Assembly: GCA_903893805.1 (NCBI GenBank)
Contig: CAITNM010000013.1
Span: 1-54,234, forward strand
Reading direction: 5' to 3'
Length of the DNA: 54,234 nt
Origin: an uncultured Alphaproteobacteria bacterium
Lineage (GTDB): Bacteria > Pseudomonadota > Alphaproteobacteria > Paracaedibacterales > CAITNM01
A program made the translations under genes and the position numbers. Numbering within the stretch: the first letter of the stretch is position 1; the number at the start of each line of letters is the position of its first letter. Of the stretch, positions 9,564 to 17,927 are shown in pieces. Under the pieces are notes generated by a model. The model did not search any database and was not told where the DNA came from. It saw only the letters and a program-made list of their open reading frames with translations.

Positions 9564-11573
9564 ATGAAAAAAATAGCAATAATACTCACAGCCCTTATAG
9601 CTAGTGGATTAGGGTATTTTATGCACAAAAAACAGGAGAATCTTTCTATGAATACACAGTTAATCCCACGGGAAGTGTTATTTGGAAATCCTGAAAAAAC
9701 TATGGTTCGACTAAGTTCAAATGGTCAGCAAATATCTTATCTTGCAAATTTCAATGGCGTTTTGAATATTTTTACAGCAAAAATTGAAACGCCGCATGAA
9801 GGTGTTGCTATTACCAAAGACACAGGCAGAGGAATTCGGCAGTATTTTTGGTTATATGATAACCAGCACATTGTTTACCTTAAAGACGATGGAGGCGATG
9901 AAAACTGGCGTATTCACGTAGTAAATATTTCTATAAAGGAAGATAAAACTTTCACACCAGAAAAAGTTAACGCACAAATTTATCATGTGTCCGATAAATT
10001 TCCTGAGGAGATTTTGGTTGGATTAAACGATCGTGACCCTTCATACCATGATGTGTATCGCTTAAATATTTTAACTGGTGAAAAAATACTTATTTTGCAA
10101 AATGACCGTCATTTTAGTGATTTTATTTTTGACGATGATTACAATTTGCGTTTTGCAACAATCACAACCGAAGGTGGTGGCGCTGAATCATTTAAAGCAA
10201 CTCTAACTGCTGAACCAGGAAAATATACTTGGGAAAGTTTTATGAAAGTGGGCCTTGAAGATGTTTATACAACAGAACCATTAGGAATAACTAAAGACGG
10301 TAATATTTTATACATGCTTGATAGTCGTGGGTATGACCTAAATGTATTAAAAGAAATAAATCTGGAGACTAAAGCTGAAACAGTTTTGGCTCAAGGAAAA
10401 AAAGCTGATATTGGCAGCATTATGTCTCATCCCCATACAGGCATAATTGAAGCTTATTCAACCAATTATCTTCGTCCTGAATGGATCTGTTTAGATAAAG
10501 AAATAGAAGATCATTTGAATACCATAAAGCAAACCTTAAAAGGCGAAGTGGGGGTTGCTAGCCGTACGTTAGATGATCACCTTTGGGTTGTTACTGATCT
10601 TAAGGATGATGGTCCGATAGGGTATTATTTGTATAACAAAGACAAAAAAGCTTTAACATTTTTATTTAATCAGCGTGAGAATTTAACTAAATATCAGTTG
10701 GCAAAAATGGAAGGGTTGGTTATTAAGGCTCGTGATGGTTTAGAGCTTCCTTCTTATCTTACAAAGCCAATTAATGCAAAAGGCCCTGTGCCACTAATTC
10801 TTTTGGTGCACGGTGGACCAGTTGCACGTGATGCATGGGGATACTATCCAGAAGCTCAATGGCTTGCTAATCGTGGGTATGCTGTACTGCAAGTGAACTA
10901 TCGTGCCTCTACTGGTTTTGGTAAATCTTTCATTTCAAAAGGTGACCGAGAATGGGGTGCTAAAATGCATGAAGACTTGCTAGATGCTGTAAACTGGGCA
11001 ATTAAAGAAGGTATCGCTGATCCTGCAAAAATTGCTATTTATGGTGGTAGTTATGGTGGATATGCTGCCCTTTGGGGTGCAGCCCATTCTGGTGATGTGT
11101 TTAAATGTGCTGTAGATATTGTTGGTCCATCTAACTTGCAAACGCTTATGGCCACAATTCCACCATACTGGAAACCTTTCTTGGAACAGTTATACCAAAG
11201 AATTGGTGATAATCGCACAGAAGAAGGTTTGGCTTTATTAAAAGAACGCTCTCCACTAACCCATGTTGATAAAATTCATATTCCTGTCTTAATTGCTCAA
11301 GGTGAAAAAGACCCTCGTGTAAAACAAGCTGAATCCGAGCAAATTGTCGCTGCTATGAAAGTAAAAAATTTGGGCTATATTTATATGCTATTTATGGATG
11401 AAGGACACGGATTTGCAAGGCCTGAAAATAAATTTGCATTTTATGCGGTTGCTGAACGTTTCCTTGCTGATAATCTTGGTGGAAAATTTGAAGGCATGAC
11501 TAATGAATTTGATAAAACGACATTAGCGCCTGAGCATAAAACAGAGCTGACAGCACGTTTTAAAAATGGATAA
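9564..11573 (+). CDS. S9 family serine peptidase (prolyl oligopeptidase type), copy 1
   Basis: The 669-residue enzyme has an N-terminal beta-propeller (about 40-390) and a C-terminal alpha/beta-hydrolase domain. The predicted catalytic triad is Ser496 (GGSYGGYA), Asp583 (GEKDPRV) and His615 (DEGHGFA). S9 enzymes of this type cleave short peptides. Residues 1-19 form a hydrophobic signal-anchor-like segment and AGAAGG precedes ATG 9564. A second in-frame ATG at 9648, with AGGAG nine bases upstream, gives a soluble form beginning MNTQLIPREVLFG. Both forms may be made. Copy 2 follows 22 bases downstream. Confidence 0.92.
   Translation: MKKIAIILTALIASGLGYFMHKKQENLSMNTQLIPREVLFGNPEKTMVRLSSNGQQISYLANFNGVLNIFTAKIETPHEGVAITKDTGRGIRQYFWLYDNQHIVYLKDDGGDENWRIHVVNISIKEDKTFTPEKVNAQIYHVSDKFPEEILVGLNDRDPSYHDVYRLNILTGEKILILQNDRHFSDFIFDDDYNLRFATITTEGGGAESFKATLTAEPGKYTWESFMKVGLEDVYTTEPLGITKDGNILYMLDSRGYDLNVLKEINLETKAETVLAQGKKADIGSIMSHPHTGIIEAYSTNYLRPEWICLDKEIEDHLNTIKQTLKGEVGVASRTLDDHLWVVTDLKDDGPIGYYLYNKDKKALTFLFNQRENLTKYQLAKMEGLVIKARDGLELPSYLTKPINAKGPVPLILLVHGGPVARDAWGYYPEAQWLANRGYAVLQVNYRASTGFGKSFISKGDREWGAKMHEDLLDAVNWAIKEGIADPAKIAIYGGSYGGYAALWGAAHSGDVFKCAVDIVGPSNLQTLMATIPPYWKPFLEQLYQRIGDNRTEEGLALLKERSPLTHVDKIHIPVLIAQGEKDPRVKQAESEQIVAAMKVKNLGYIYMLFMDEGHGFARPENKFAFYAVAERFLADNLGGKFEGMTNEFDKTTLAPEHKTELTARFKNG
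9634..9650 (+). promoter_or_regulatory. Internal ribosome-binding site and start codon in S9 copy 1
   Basis: AGGAG at 9634-9638 stands nine bases before the in-frame ATG at 9648-9650 (codon 29). It is a better Shine-Dalgarno than most in this window. Use of it would remove the hydrophobic N-terminus. The same arrangement is kept in copy 2. Confidence 0.55.
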
Positions 11574-11595
11574 CAATTAGGCTGAAAGAATTTCT

Positions 11596-13599
11596 ATGAA
11601 AAAAATAGCGATAATACTCACCGCACTTATAGCTAGTGGATTAGCATATTTTATTTACAAAAAACAGGAGGATCATTTTATGAACACTCAGCTAATTCCA
11701 CGGGAAGTTTTGTTTGGAAACCCTGAAAAGGCAGCCGTTAAGTTAAGTGCTGACGGTATGAGCTTGTCATATTTGGCAAATTTAAATGGCGTGCTGAATA
11801 TTTTTATTGCAAATCGAGAGACACCAAACGAAAGCAAACCAATTACAAAAGATACTAGCAGAGGAATTCGACGTTATTTCTGGTTGTATGACAATCAGCA
11901 CATTGTCTACCTGAAAGATGATGGAGGCGATGAGAATTGGCGTATTCATGCGGTTAATATTTCTACAAAAGAGGATAAAATTTTTACTCCTGAAAAAGTT
12001 AACGCAAGAATTTATCATGTTTCTGATAACTTTCCTGAAGAAATTTTGATTGGGTTGAATGATCGTGATCCCGCGTATCATGACGTGTATCGCTTAAATA
12101 TTTTAACCGGTGAAAAAACACTTATTTTGCAAAATGATCGTCATTTTAGTGATTTTATTTTTGATGATGATTACAAACTACGTTTTGCGACATCAACAAC
12201 CGAAGGTGGCGGCGCTGAATCATTTAAAGCAATTCCGGCTGACGAACCAAGTAAATATACTTGGGAAAGTTTTATGAAAATAGTCTTTGAAGACGTTTAT
12301 ACAACACAACTATTAGGACTAACTAAAGACGGCAATACTTTATATATGCTTGATAGTCGCGAGCATGACCTAAACGTATTAAAGGAAATAAAAATTGATT
12401 CCAAAACAGAAAAAGTATTGGCAGAAGGAAAAAAGGCCGAAATTGGCTCTATTATGGCAGATCCTAGTACAGGTGTAGTGCAAGCATACTCAGTTAATTA
12501 TCTTCATAGTGAATGGACTTGTTTAGACAAAGAAATTGAATGCCACTTGAATACTATCAAGCAAACGCTGAAGGGCGATATAAACGTTACGAATCGGACT
12601 TTGGATGATCAATTTTGGATTGTAGCCGATATGAAGGACGATGGCCCCATAGGGTATTATTTATACCAAAAAGATAAAAAAGAACTGAAGTTTCTCTTTA
12701 ATCATCGAGAGGATCTAAAAAAATATCAATTGGCAAAAATGGAAGGTGTGGTCATTAAAGCCCGTGATGGCTTAGAATTACCTTCTTATCTTACAAAGCC
12801 AATTAACGTTGAAGGTCCGGTTCCACTAATTATTTTGGTGCATGGTGGCCCTCAAGTGCGTGATGAGTGGGGGTACGATTCAGAAGCTCAATGGTTAGCA
12901 AATCGTGGATACGCTGTCTTGCAGGTAAATTATCGAGCTTCTACTGGCTTTGGTAAATCTTTTATTGCAAAAGGTCGCTTGGAGTGGGGAGGTAAAATGC
13001 ATGAAGACTTGCTAGATGCCGTAAGCTGGGCAATCAAAGAAGGTATTGCTGATCCTGCAAAAGTCGCTATTTATGGTGGAAGTTACGGCGGATACGCAGC
13101 ACTTTGGGGAGCTACCCAATCAGGAGATGTATTTAAATGCGCTGTAGATATCGTTGGTGTTTCTAATTTACATACAATGTTAGAAACGATTCCTCCTTAT
13201 TGGGATGCTTTTAGGGAAATGGAATACAGAGAAGTTGGAGATCCAAGAACTGAAGAAGGTCGAAAATTGCTTACCGAACGATCGCCCATAACGCATGTTT
13301 CAAAAATCAAAATGCCTATTTTAATTGCTCACGGTGAAAAAGACCCTCGTGTAAAACAAGCTGAATCCGAGCAAATTGTCGCTGCTATGAAAGCAAAAAA
13401 CTTGGGCTGCATTTATATGCTATTTATGGATGAAGGTCACGGATTTGCAAGACCTGAAAACAATTTTGCTTTTTATGGTATTGCGGAACGTTTCCTTGCT
13501 GATAATTTGGGTGGTAGGTTTGAAGTTATGACTAATGAGTTCGCCAAAGCAACTTTAGCGCCAGAGCATAAAACTGAGCTGACGGCTCGTTTTGAATAG
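11596..13599 (+). CDS. S9 family serine peptidase (prolyl oligopeptidase type), copy 2
   Basis: The 667-residue paralogue is about four-fifths identical to copy 1 by eye and aligns with no net length change through the triad: Ser496, Asp583 and His615 fall at the same residue numbers. Divergence is concentrated in the propeller, the segment after GGP (QVRDEWGYDSE) and the region after Ser (VSNLHTMLETIPP), so substrate preference may differ. The hydrophobic N-terminus (residues 1-19) is retained. An internal ATG at 11680 has a full AGGAGG eight bases upstream. The duplication is tandem and probably co-transcribed. Confidence 0.92.
   Translation: MKKIAIILTALIASGLAYFIYKKQEDHFMNTQLIPREVLFGNPEKAAVKLSADGMSLSYLANLNGVLNIFIANRETPNESKPITKDTSRGIRRYFWLYDNQHIVYLKDDGGDENWRIHAVNISTKEDKIFTPEKVNARIYHVSDNFPEEILIGLNDRDPAYHDVYRLNILTGEKTLILQNDRHFSDFIFDDDYKLRFATSTTEGGGAESFKAIPADEPSKYTWESFMKIVFEDVYTTQLLGLTKDGNTLYMLDSREHDLNVLKEIKIDSKTEKVLAEGKKAEIGSIMADPSTGVVQAYSVNYLHSEWTCLDKEIECHLNTIKQTLKGDINVTNRTLDDQFWIVADMKDDGPIGYYLYQKDKKELKFLFNHREDLKKYQLAKMEGVVIKARDGLELPSYLTKPINVEGPVPLIILVHGGPQVRDEWGYDSEAQWLANRGYAVLQVNYRASTGFGKSFIAKGRLEWGGKMHEDLLDAVSWAIKEGIADPAKVAIYGGSYGGYAALWGATQSGDVFKCAVDIVGVSNLHTMLETIPPYWDAFREMEYREVGDPRTEEGRKLLTERSPITHVSKIKMPILIAHGEKDPRVKQAESEQIVAAMKAKNLGCIYMLFMDEGHGFARPENNFAFYGIAERFLADNLGGRFEVMTNEFAKATLAPEHKTELTARFE
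11666..11682 (+). promoter_or_regulatory. Internal ribosome-binding site and start codon in S9 copy 2
   Basis: AGGAGG at 11666-11671, with eight-base spacing to the in-frame ATG 11680-11682 (codon 29), is nearly ideal. The upstream start at 11596 has only a weak GAAAGA. The internal start may therefore be the main one in this copy. Confidence 0.6.
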
Positions 13600-13609
13600 C
13601 TGAGAATAA

Positions 13610-14086
13610 TTAAGCTCTAGATTCATTTGCATAGATGCCCCAAACTTGCTTGCGAGAAACCCAGCCTTTAAAACGTCCTTGTTCGTTGCGGATTTCTATC
13701 TTGCACCAATTTGGTTGAGTTTCTAGCATTGTCGCGACCACACCTGGTTCTATGCGCGCAACAATTTCGGACTGAGCATCTGGTTTACCATGAAGACTTT
13801 GTATGCTTCCCATAACAATGATCGTGCGTTTTCCTGAAAGTAAGCTTTTATGTACCCAGCCTTCAGTTCCTTGATGATCGCGAACACGGCGCCAGGTATC
13901 AAATTCTGCAATAATTTCAACAGGCAATCCTTGACGCACAAATCTCCATTCAATGGGGTACTTGTTGCCTGGTCCTACATGCATGTGAATTGATGCTGAA
14001 CGAAGTGATACAAATCTAGGCAATGTCTGCACTTGATTCGCAAAAATAGTGCTGAAGAAAAAGAGAATCAAAAAACGACTTAACAT
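13610..14086 (-). CDS. Secreted protein with two SH3-like domains
   Basis: The 158-residue protein has an N-terminal signal peptide ([16 protein letters not shown]). Two bacterial SH3-like repeats follow. The first (about 24-85) has [21 protein letters not shown] and GWVHKSLL; the second (about 88-152) has [12 protein letters not shown] and GWVSRKQVW. Such proteins usually bind cell-wall peptides or act as periplasmic adaptors, but the function is unassigned. Its start overlaps the dut stop by seven bases, so it is the last gene of the minus-strand unit. It converges on S9 copy 2 with only ten bases between stop codons. Confidence 0.82.
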   Translation of the reverse strand: MLSRFLILFFFSTIFANQVQTLPRFVSLRSASIHMHVGPGNKYPIEWRFVRQGLPVEIIAEFDTWRRVRDHQGTEGWVHKSLLSGKRTIIVMGSIQSLHGKPDAQSEIVARIEPGVVATMLETQPNWCKIEIRNEQGRFKGWVSRKQVWGIYANESRA

Positions 14087-14511
14087 CCAGTTGATCCAAA
14101 TCCGCCAGCGCCACGAACTGTGTTATCTAAATTGTCGACTTCATTCCAAGTTACTCGTTGATACGCAGAAATTACCATTTGAGCAATTCGCATGCCTGGT
14201 TCAATAGTAAAAGGTTCTTCGCCATGGTTTATAACAATGACAGAAATTTCCCCACGATAGTCTGCATCAATAGTGCCTGGGGAATTTACTAAAGTAACTC
14301 CTTGTTTGATTGCCAGTCCTGAGCGAGGGCGAATTTGAGCTTCAAAACCTTTTGGTAATGCAATGGCAATTCCGGTTGGAACAAGTGTTCGCTTTCCAGG
14401 CGCAATGATAATTACTGCATCAATTGCTGCGGTTAAATCCATACCAGCGCTGTCTTCAGTCGCGTAATTAGGTAAGGGAATATTCCTTAAGTTCTTAATT
14501 TCTATTTTCAT
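14080..14511 (-). CDS. dut: Deoxyuridine 5'-triphosphate nucleotidohydrolase (dUTPase)
   Basis: The 143-residue homotrimeric dUTPase hydrolyses dUTP to dUMP and pyrophosphate. All five motifs are visible: DSAGMDL (1), PRSGLA (2), [10 protein letters not shown] (3, with the catalytic Asp), RIAQMV (4) and the C-terminal [10 protein letters not shown] (5) that closes over the nucleotide. It prevents uracil incorporation, complementing the uracil-DNA glycosylase at 2634. It lies 161 bases downstream of lipB and overlaps the SH3 gene. Confidence 0.97.
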   Translation of the reverse strand: MKIEIKNLRNIPLPNYATEDSAGMDLTAAIDAVIIIAPGKRTLVPTGIAIALPKGFEAQIRPRSGLAIKQGVTLVNSPGTIDADYRGEISVIVINHGEEPFTIEPGMRIAQMVISAYQRVTWNEVDNLDNTVRGAGGFGSTGC

Positions 14512-14672
14512 ATTTATACTATAAAAGTTATCTAAAATCGTCTTTTAATTACACTAATTTAAGAGATAAAGCAAGGGCAGATCTTAGATTAAAGGTGACC
14601 TGCTAATAGTATACGTGATTTTTATTTAAAATTTTAGAGAATAAATTGTAGATAGGGAGATTAAGAAGAAAA

Positions 14673-15305
14673 TTATTCTAATTGCCAGAGCTTTGCCGAA
14701 ACAGCAATGCTTTTCATAATATCTATCACCTGGTGAACGTCTGTTTTAATGCCTTCAGCTTGTAAGGATGTGACTCTATATTCTTTTAGTCCACATGGGA
14801 TAATACCTTTGTAATGAGATAAATCAGGATTTATGTTCAACGATAGTCCATGCCAGGTAACGCCTTGGGTAACACGTACACCAATAGCTGCAATTTTACG
14901 CTCACCCAGCTCATCGTCCAGCCATACTCCAACTCGCCCTTGTTTGCGCAGTCCATTTAGCCTAAAAATGCTTAGAGTTTTTATAATCCATTCCTCAAGC
15001 GTTTGCACAAATAACCTAATGTCATTATCACGTTTTTTAAGATCAACCATTACATAAACCACAAGCTGACCAGGTCCATGGTATGTATGTTTTCCGCCAC
15101 GCTGCGTTTGGAAAACTGGAAAGGTGGAGTCAATTAAATCTGCTTCTTTCGCGCTTGTGCCAGCAGTATACAAAGGTGGGTGCTCTAGAAACCAGATTAC
15201 CTCAGCTTCGTCTGTGCGAATGCCTTCAATGGTTTTTTGCATGAACTGTATGGCATCAGAGTATTCCACCGAAGTATTTGCAACTAGAAATTTAATTTGT
15301 GACAT
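14673..15305 (-). CDS. lipB: Octanoyl-[acyl-carrier-protein]:protein octanoyltransferase
   Basis: The 210-residue LipB transfers octanoate from ACP to lipoyl domains, the first step of lipoate synthesis. The conserved RGGKHTYHGPGQ block is at about 69-80. Catalytic Lys137 lies in GERKIAAIGV and the acyl-thioester Cys171 in IIPCGLKEY. Length is typical. It starts 3 bases after the APH-like gene ends, so the two are probably co-transcribed. It serves 2-oxoacid dehydrogenases, in line with use of 2-oxoglutarate from glutamate. Confidence 0.95.
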   Translation of the reverse strand: MSQIKFLVANTSVEYSDAIQFMQKTIEGIRTDEAEVIWFLEHPPLYTAGTSAKEADLIDSTFPVFQTQRGGKHTYHGPGQLVVYVMVDLKKRDNDIRLFVQTLEEWIIKTLSIFRLNGLRKQGRVGVWLDDELGERKIAAIGVRVTQGVTWHGLSLNINPDLSHYKGIIPCGLKEYRVTSLQAEGIKTDVHQVIDIMKSIAVSAKLWQLE

Positions 15306-15308
15306 TTC

Positions 15309-16283
15309 TTATTCCTGCACTGTATGTAGAAAATCTCTTAATGCTTCTGCCATGTATCCGCTATATAAACCAAATTCTTCAACACTTACGCATGATTCTA
15401 TTCGACTAAAGCTAAGCGCAAATTGAAAATAGCTTAATTTTTCAGCAATAAGAAACGCCTTTCGCAATTCATCAATAGTTCCATAATCAAGCCAACTTTC
15501 AAGAAATGCACTCTGTGCTTGAAAGTATCTACTATCAGTTTTTTTAAAATTGTGATTACGTTTTGCACTATTTAAAGCAGTGGCTAATGATAAGAACGGA
15601 TGCGAAATACAAGCATCTCCCCAGTCATTAATGGTAATTCGGTCATCTTGAATTAAAATATTGTTGTCGTGAAAATCATTGTGTTCAATGGTTTCAGGAA
15701 TATTATAAGCAGATAGTTGTTCACATAAAATTTGCATCTGGGGAGAAAAGTTTTGCAACATTTCAATTTCATATTTGCTGAGTCCAGCTGCTTCTAACAA
15801 ATGTTCTCTGGTTACAAAATCTCCGTAAAGATCTGGTAGTTTTTTAAGTCTCCAATCATTTACGCTCATTAAAATAAATGATTCCACAAATGATACGCTT
15901 GCAATTTGAATTTGGGCATGTATTTTTAGTGCATTACAAAATAGCTGTGTTTGAAAATTTTGCTTTTGAATATCTCGAAAAACTTGTCCTGCATCTTTCA
16001 TAAGAAAACATGACAGTTGTTCATTCATTGCTATCACTTCAGTAACAGCCGTTGAAAAATTTTCATGCATAAACTGTAGAATTTTTGGCTCAATTACAAA
16101 AGGTGCTGCCATCTGTTTTAAATACACCGATCCTTTCGATGTTTTAAAACGACTAACCTTTGACCAAGGCATATCCCGAACCACAATGGGGCCATCAATT
16201 ATTTTGTAACCCAATGCAATAAGCTGTTTCTTTGTCCACGCAATAACTGTCAAATCATGATCTGCTATATTATTCATCACCAT
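15309..16283 (-). CDS. Aminoglycoside phosphotransferase-like (APH) family kinase
   Basis: The 324-residue protein has an APH/choline-kinase fold. The catalytic loop is HNDFHDNNIL (equivalent to HGDxxxxN) near residue 212, and the metal-binding segment is NDWGDA at about 231. N-terminal SVYLKQM supplies the likely ATP-binding Lys. The substrate may be an antibiotic, a sugar, an amine or a cell-wall intermediate; sequence does not decide. It overlaps the stop of the GNAT gene by seven bases, so the two are coupled. It is read with the GNAT genes and lipB in one direction. Confidence 0.82.
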   Translation of the reverse strand: MVMNNIADHDLTVIAWTKKQLIALGYKIIDGPIVVRDMPWSKVSRFKTSKGSVYLKQMAAPFVIEPKILQFMHENFSTAVTEVIAMNEQLSCFLMKDAGQVFRDIQKQNFQTQLFCNALKIHAQIQIASVSFVESFILMSVNDWRLKKLPDLYGDFVTREHLLEAAGLSKYEIEMLQNFSPQMQILCEQLSAYNIPETIEHNDFHDNNILIQDDRITINDWGDACISHPFLSLATALNSAKRNHNFKKTDSRYFQAQSAFLESWLDYGTIDELRKAFLIAEKLSYFQFALSFSRIESCVSVEEFGLYSGYMAEALRDFLHTVQE

Positions 16284-16873
16284 CTAATTTCTAAACTAGG
16301 CAGCTCTTCTGCTGAAAAAATAGAATAAGTTTGAAGTGTGGCAAGTTCTCCATCTGGTCTTGGCCATCCGCCTTTTTGAGTATATTCAAGCTTAAAATTA
16401 AGTCGCAGCGGAATTTTAGTGCTAGCTATATTTTCAGCATCACAAAAAATCTCAACTTTGCGAGCTTTTAATTTTTCAAAAGCTAACAGAGCCATTGCAT
16501 GAACTGCTTCCGAAGCATAACCTTTTCCTCTTTGGCTTTTTCTGACGAAATAAGAAATGCCAAATTGAGGAAGATTCCAATTAGCTTGAAATGATGGAAA
16601 AGCACATCTACCAACAACGCTATTTGTCGTTTTATCTATGATAATATAGCGAACAAAATCGCGCATAATAAATTCAGCATGGTGTTTTCTGCAATCTTCT
16701 TCAATTGCTTCAATAGGTGGTATGTTTGAAGACCAGCTAAGCCATCTAACATAATCGTCATAACCATCAACAATTGCTGGATGCAATTTTTCTCCAAAAC
16801 CAGCTTTTGGCATTTGCAGTATTAATCTTGATGTTTCAATGGTTTCTGGCAGATCTATTAAAATGCGGTTCAT
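16277..16873 (-). CDS. GNAT acetyltransferase, RimJ/RimL type
   Basis: The 198-residue protein begins MNRILIDLPETIET at ATG 16873, preceded by AGAAGG at six-base spacing. The frame is open for 45 more codons upstream (to 17008), but that region overlaps the previous gene and lacks a signal. ETSRLILQMP opens the fold, and the acetyl-CoA loop is RKSQRGKGYASEAV (Q/R-x-x-G-x-G/A). EIFCDAENIASTKIP matches RimJ/RimL motif B. It N-acetylates a protein or small molecule; the target is unknown. It is sandwiched between another GNAT gene and a kinase gene. Confidence 0.87.
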   Translation of the reverse strand: MNRILIDLPETIETSRLILQMPKAGFGEKLHPAIVDGYDDYVRWLSWSSNIPPIEAIEEDCRKHHAEFIMRDFVRYIIIDKTTNSVVGRCAFPSFQANWNLPQFGISYFVRKSQRGKGYASEAVHAMALLAFEKLKARKVEIFCDAENIASTKIPLRLNFKLEYTQKGGWPRPDGELATLQTYSIFSAEELPSLEIRW

Positions 16874-16895
16874 GCGACACCTTCTATAACTGTTG

Positions 16896-17924
16896 CTAAT
16901 CTCGTTTGTGTGCTTCGCATGCATAAACAACTTCATCATAAAGCTTACCATCAATTGTGGTTTGAACGTCGCTACATACAATGCCGCCCATACTTTGGTA
17001 AAAAGCACGCGCGGGAGAATTTTTGGTTAGCGTAATAACAATGAATGGGACTAAATTTTCTTGGCGTAATTTTTCAACAGCTGTTTTCCATAGCATGGTT
17101 GCTATTCCCTTGCGATGATGGTCTTTATCCACATAAAGCGCAAATATTTCACCTTTGCCAAATTCAGGAGTGCTGGAATATCCCACATCACATTCGCCAA
17201 CAATTTTTCCGTTATGCTCTACTACAAAAGTCCAATTATTACCTTTGGCCATATTTTCCAATCGCCAATTTAATCTTTTTTCAGGGTAAATATGATCTAA
17301 ATACGACTGATCAATTATGCCTTTATAGGCGTGTTTCCAACCCCGAATCTGCAAATCAACAATTGCAGCAGCATCTTCAATAGTGGCTAATCGCAAATGA
17401 TAAGGTGATGATTCAAACTTAAAAATAATGCGTTGGGGCTGATGCACATCAAAATCAACTTTTTCTACAGATTCTGTAAAGTGTTCGTTAGTGTGTGCGG
17501 CAATAACACGTTTCCAAAAACCATAGGCTGGAATGTTTTCTGGAATGACCGAAACTTTCCATGACCCCTGAAACTGTTGCCATATTTCACGGGCTATTTT
17601 TTCGCCAATTCTTTTGCCTTGAAATTTTCCAAAAATAAAAAATTCACCGATTTCCCAGTAAAATTCTTCATCTTTAAATTGCTTGTGCAGCAACACAAAT
17701 CCGGCCAGCTCATCATCAACTTTAATTAAAAAAGCACGACGATTTTCTTCTGTGAAATAGATTTTAAAATCAAAGCATTCATACATACCATTTTTGGGGC
17801 AAGCCCATTCATGTGAAGTGAATCCACATGAGCGCGATATGTCATACACATAAAATCGCGCCATGTTTTGGATGACTGGATAATCAGCTAGAGTTGCAGG
17901 AATAAGTCTAGCTTGATTTTCCAT
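16896..17924 (-). CDS. Tandem GNAT protein (two acetyltransferase domains)
   Basis: The 342-residue protein fuses two GNAT domains. The first (about 5-168) has GKFQGKRIGEKIAREIW and PENIPAYGFWKRV. The second (about 174-335) has ALYVDKDHHRKGIATMLW and TKNSPARAFYQSMGG. Each has its own pyrophosphate-binding R/Q-x-x-G-x-G/A loop, so both may bind acetyl-CoA. The first domain resembles small-molecule or predicted acetyltransferases; the substrate is not known. It follows glnA by 3 bases and precedes the single GNAT gene by 22 bases. Confidence 0.86.
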   Translation of the reverse strand: MENQARLIPATLADYPVIQNMARFYVYDISRSCGFTSHEWACPKNGMYECFDFKIYFTEENRRAFLIKVDDELAGFVLLHKQFKDEEFYWEIGEFFIFGKFQGKRIGEKIAREIWQQFQGSWKVSVIPENIPAYGFWKRVIAAHTNEHFTESVEKVDFDVHQPQRIIFKFESSPYHLRLATIEDAAAIVDLQIRGWKHAYKGIIDQSYLDHIYPEKRLNWRLENMAKGNNWTFVVEHNGKIVGECDVGYSSTPEFGKGEIFALYVDKDHHRKGIATMLWKTAVEKLRQENLVPFIVITLTKNSPARAFYQSMGGIVCSDVQTTIDGKLYDEVVYACEAHKRD

Positions 17925-17927
17925 ATT

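Noticed and set aside
16874-17008. 45-codon N-terminal extension of the GNAT gene
   Set aside because: It overlaps the previous gene, lacks a ribosome-binding site and does not look like GNAT sequence; ATG 16873 has AGAAGG.
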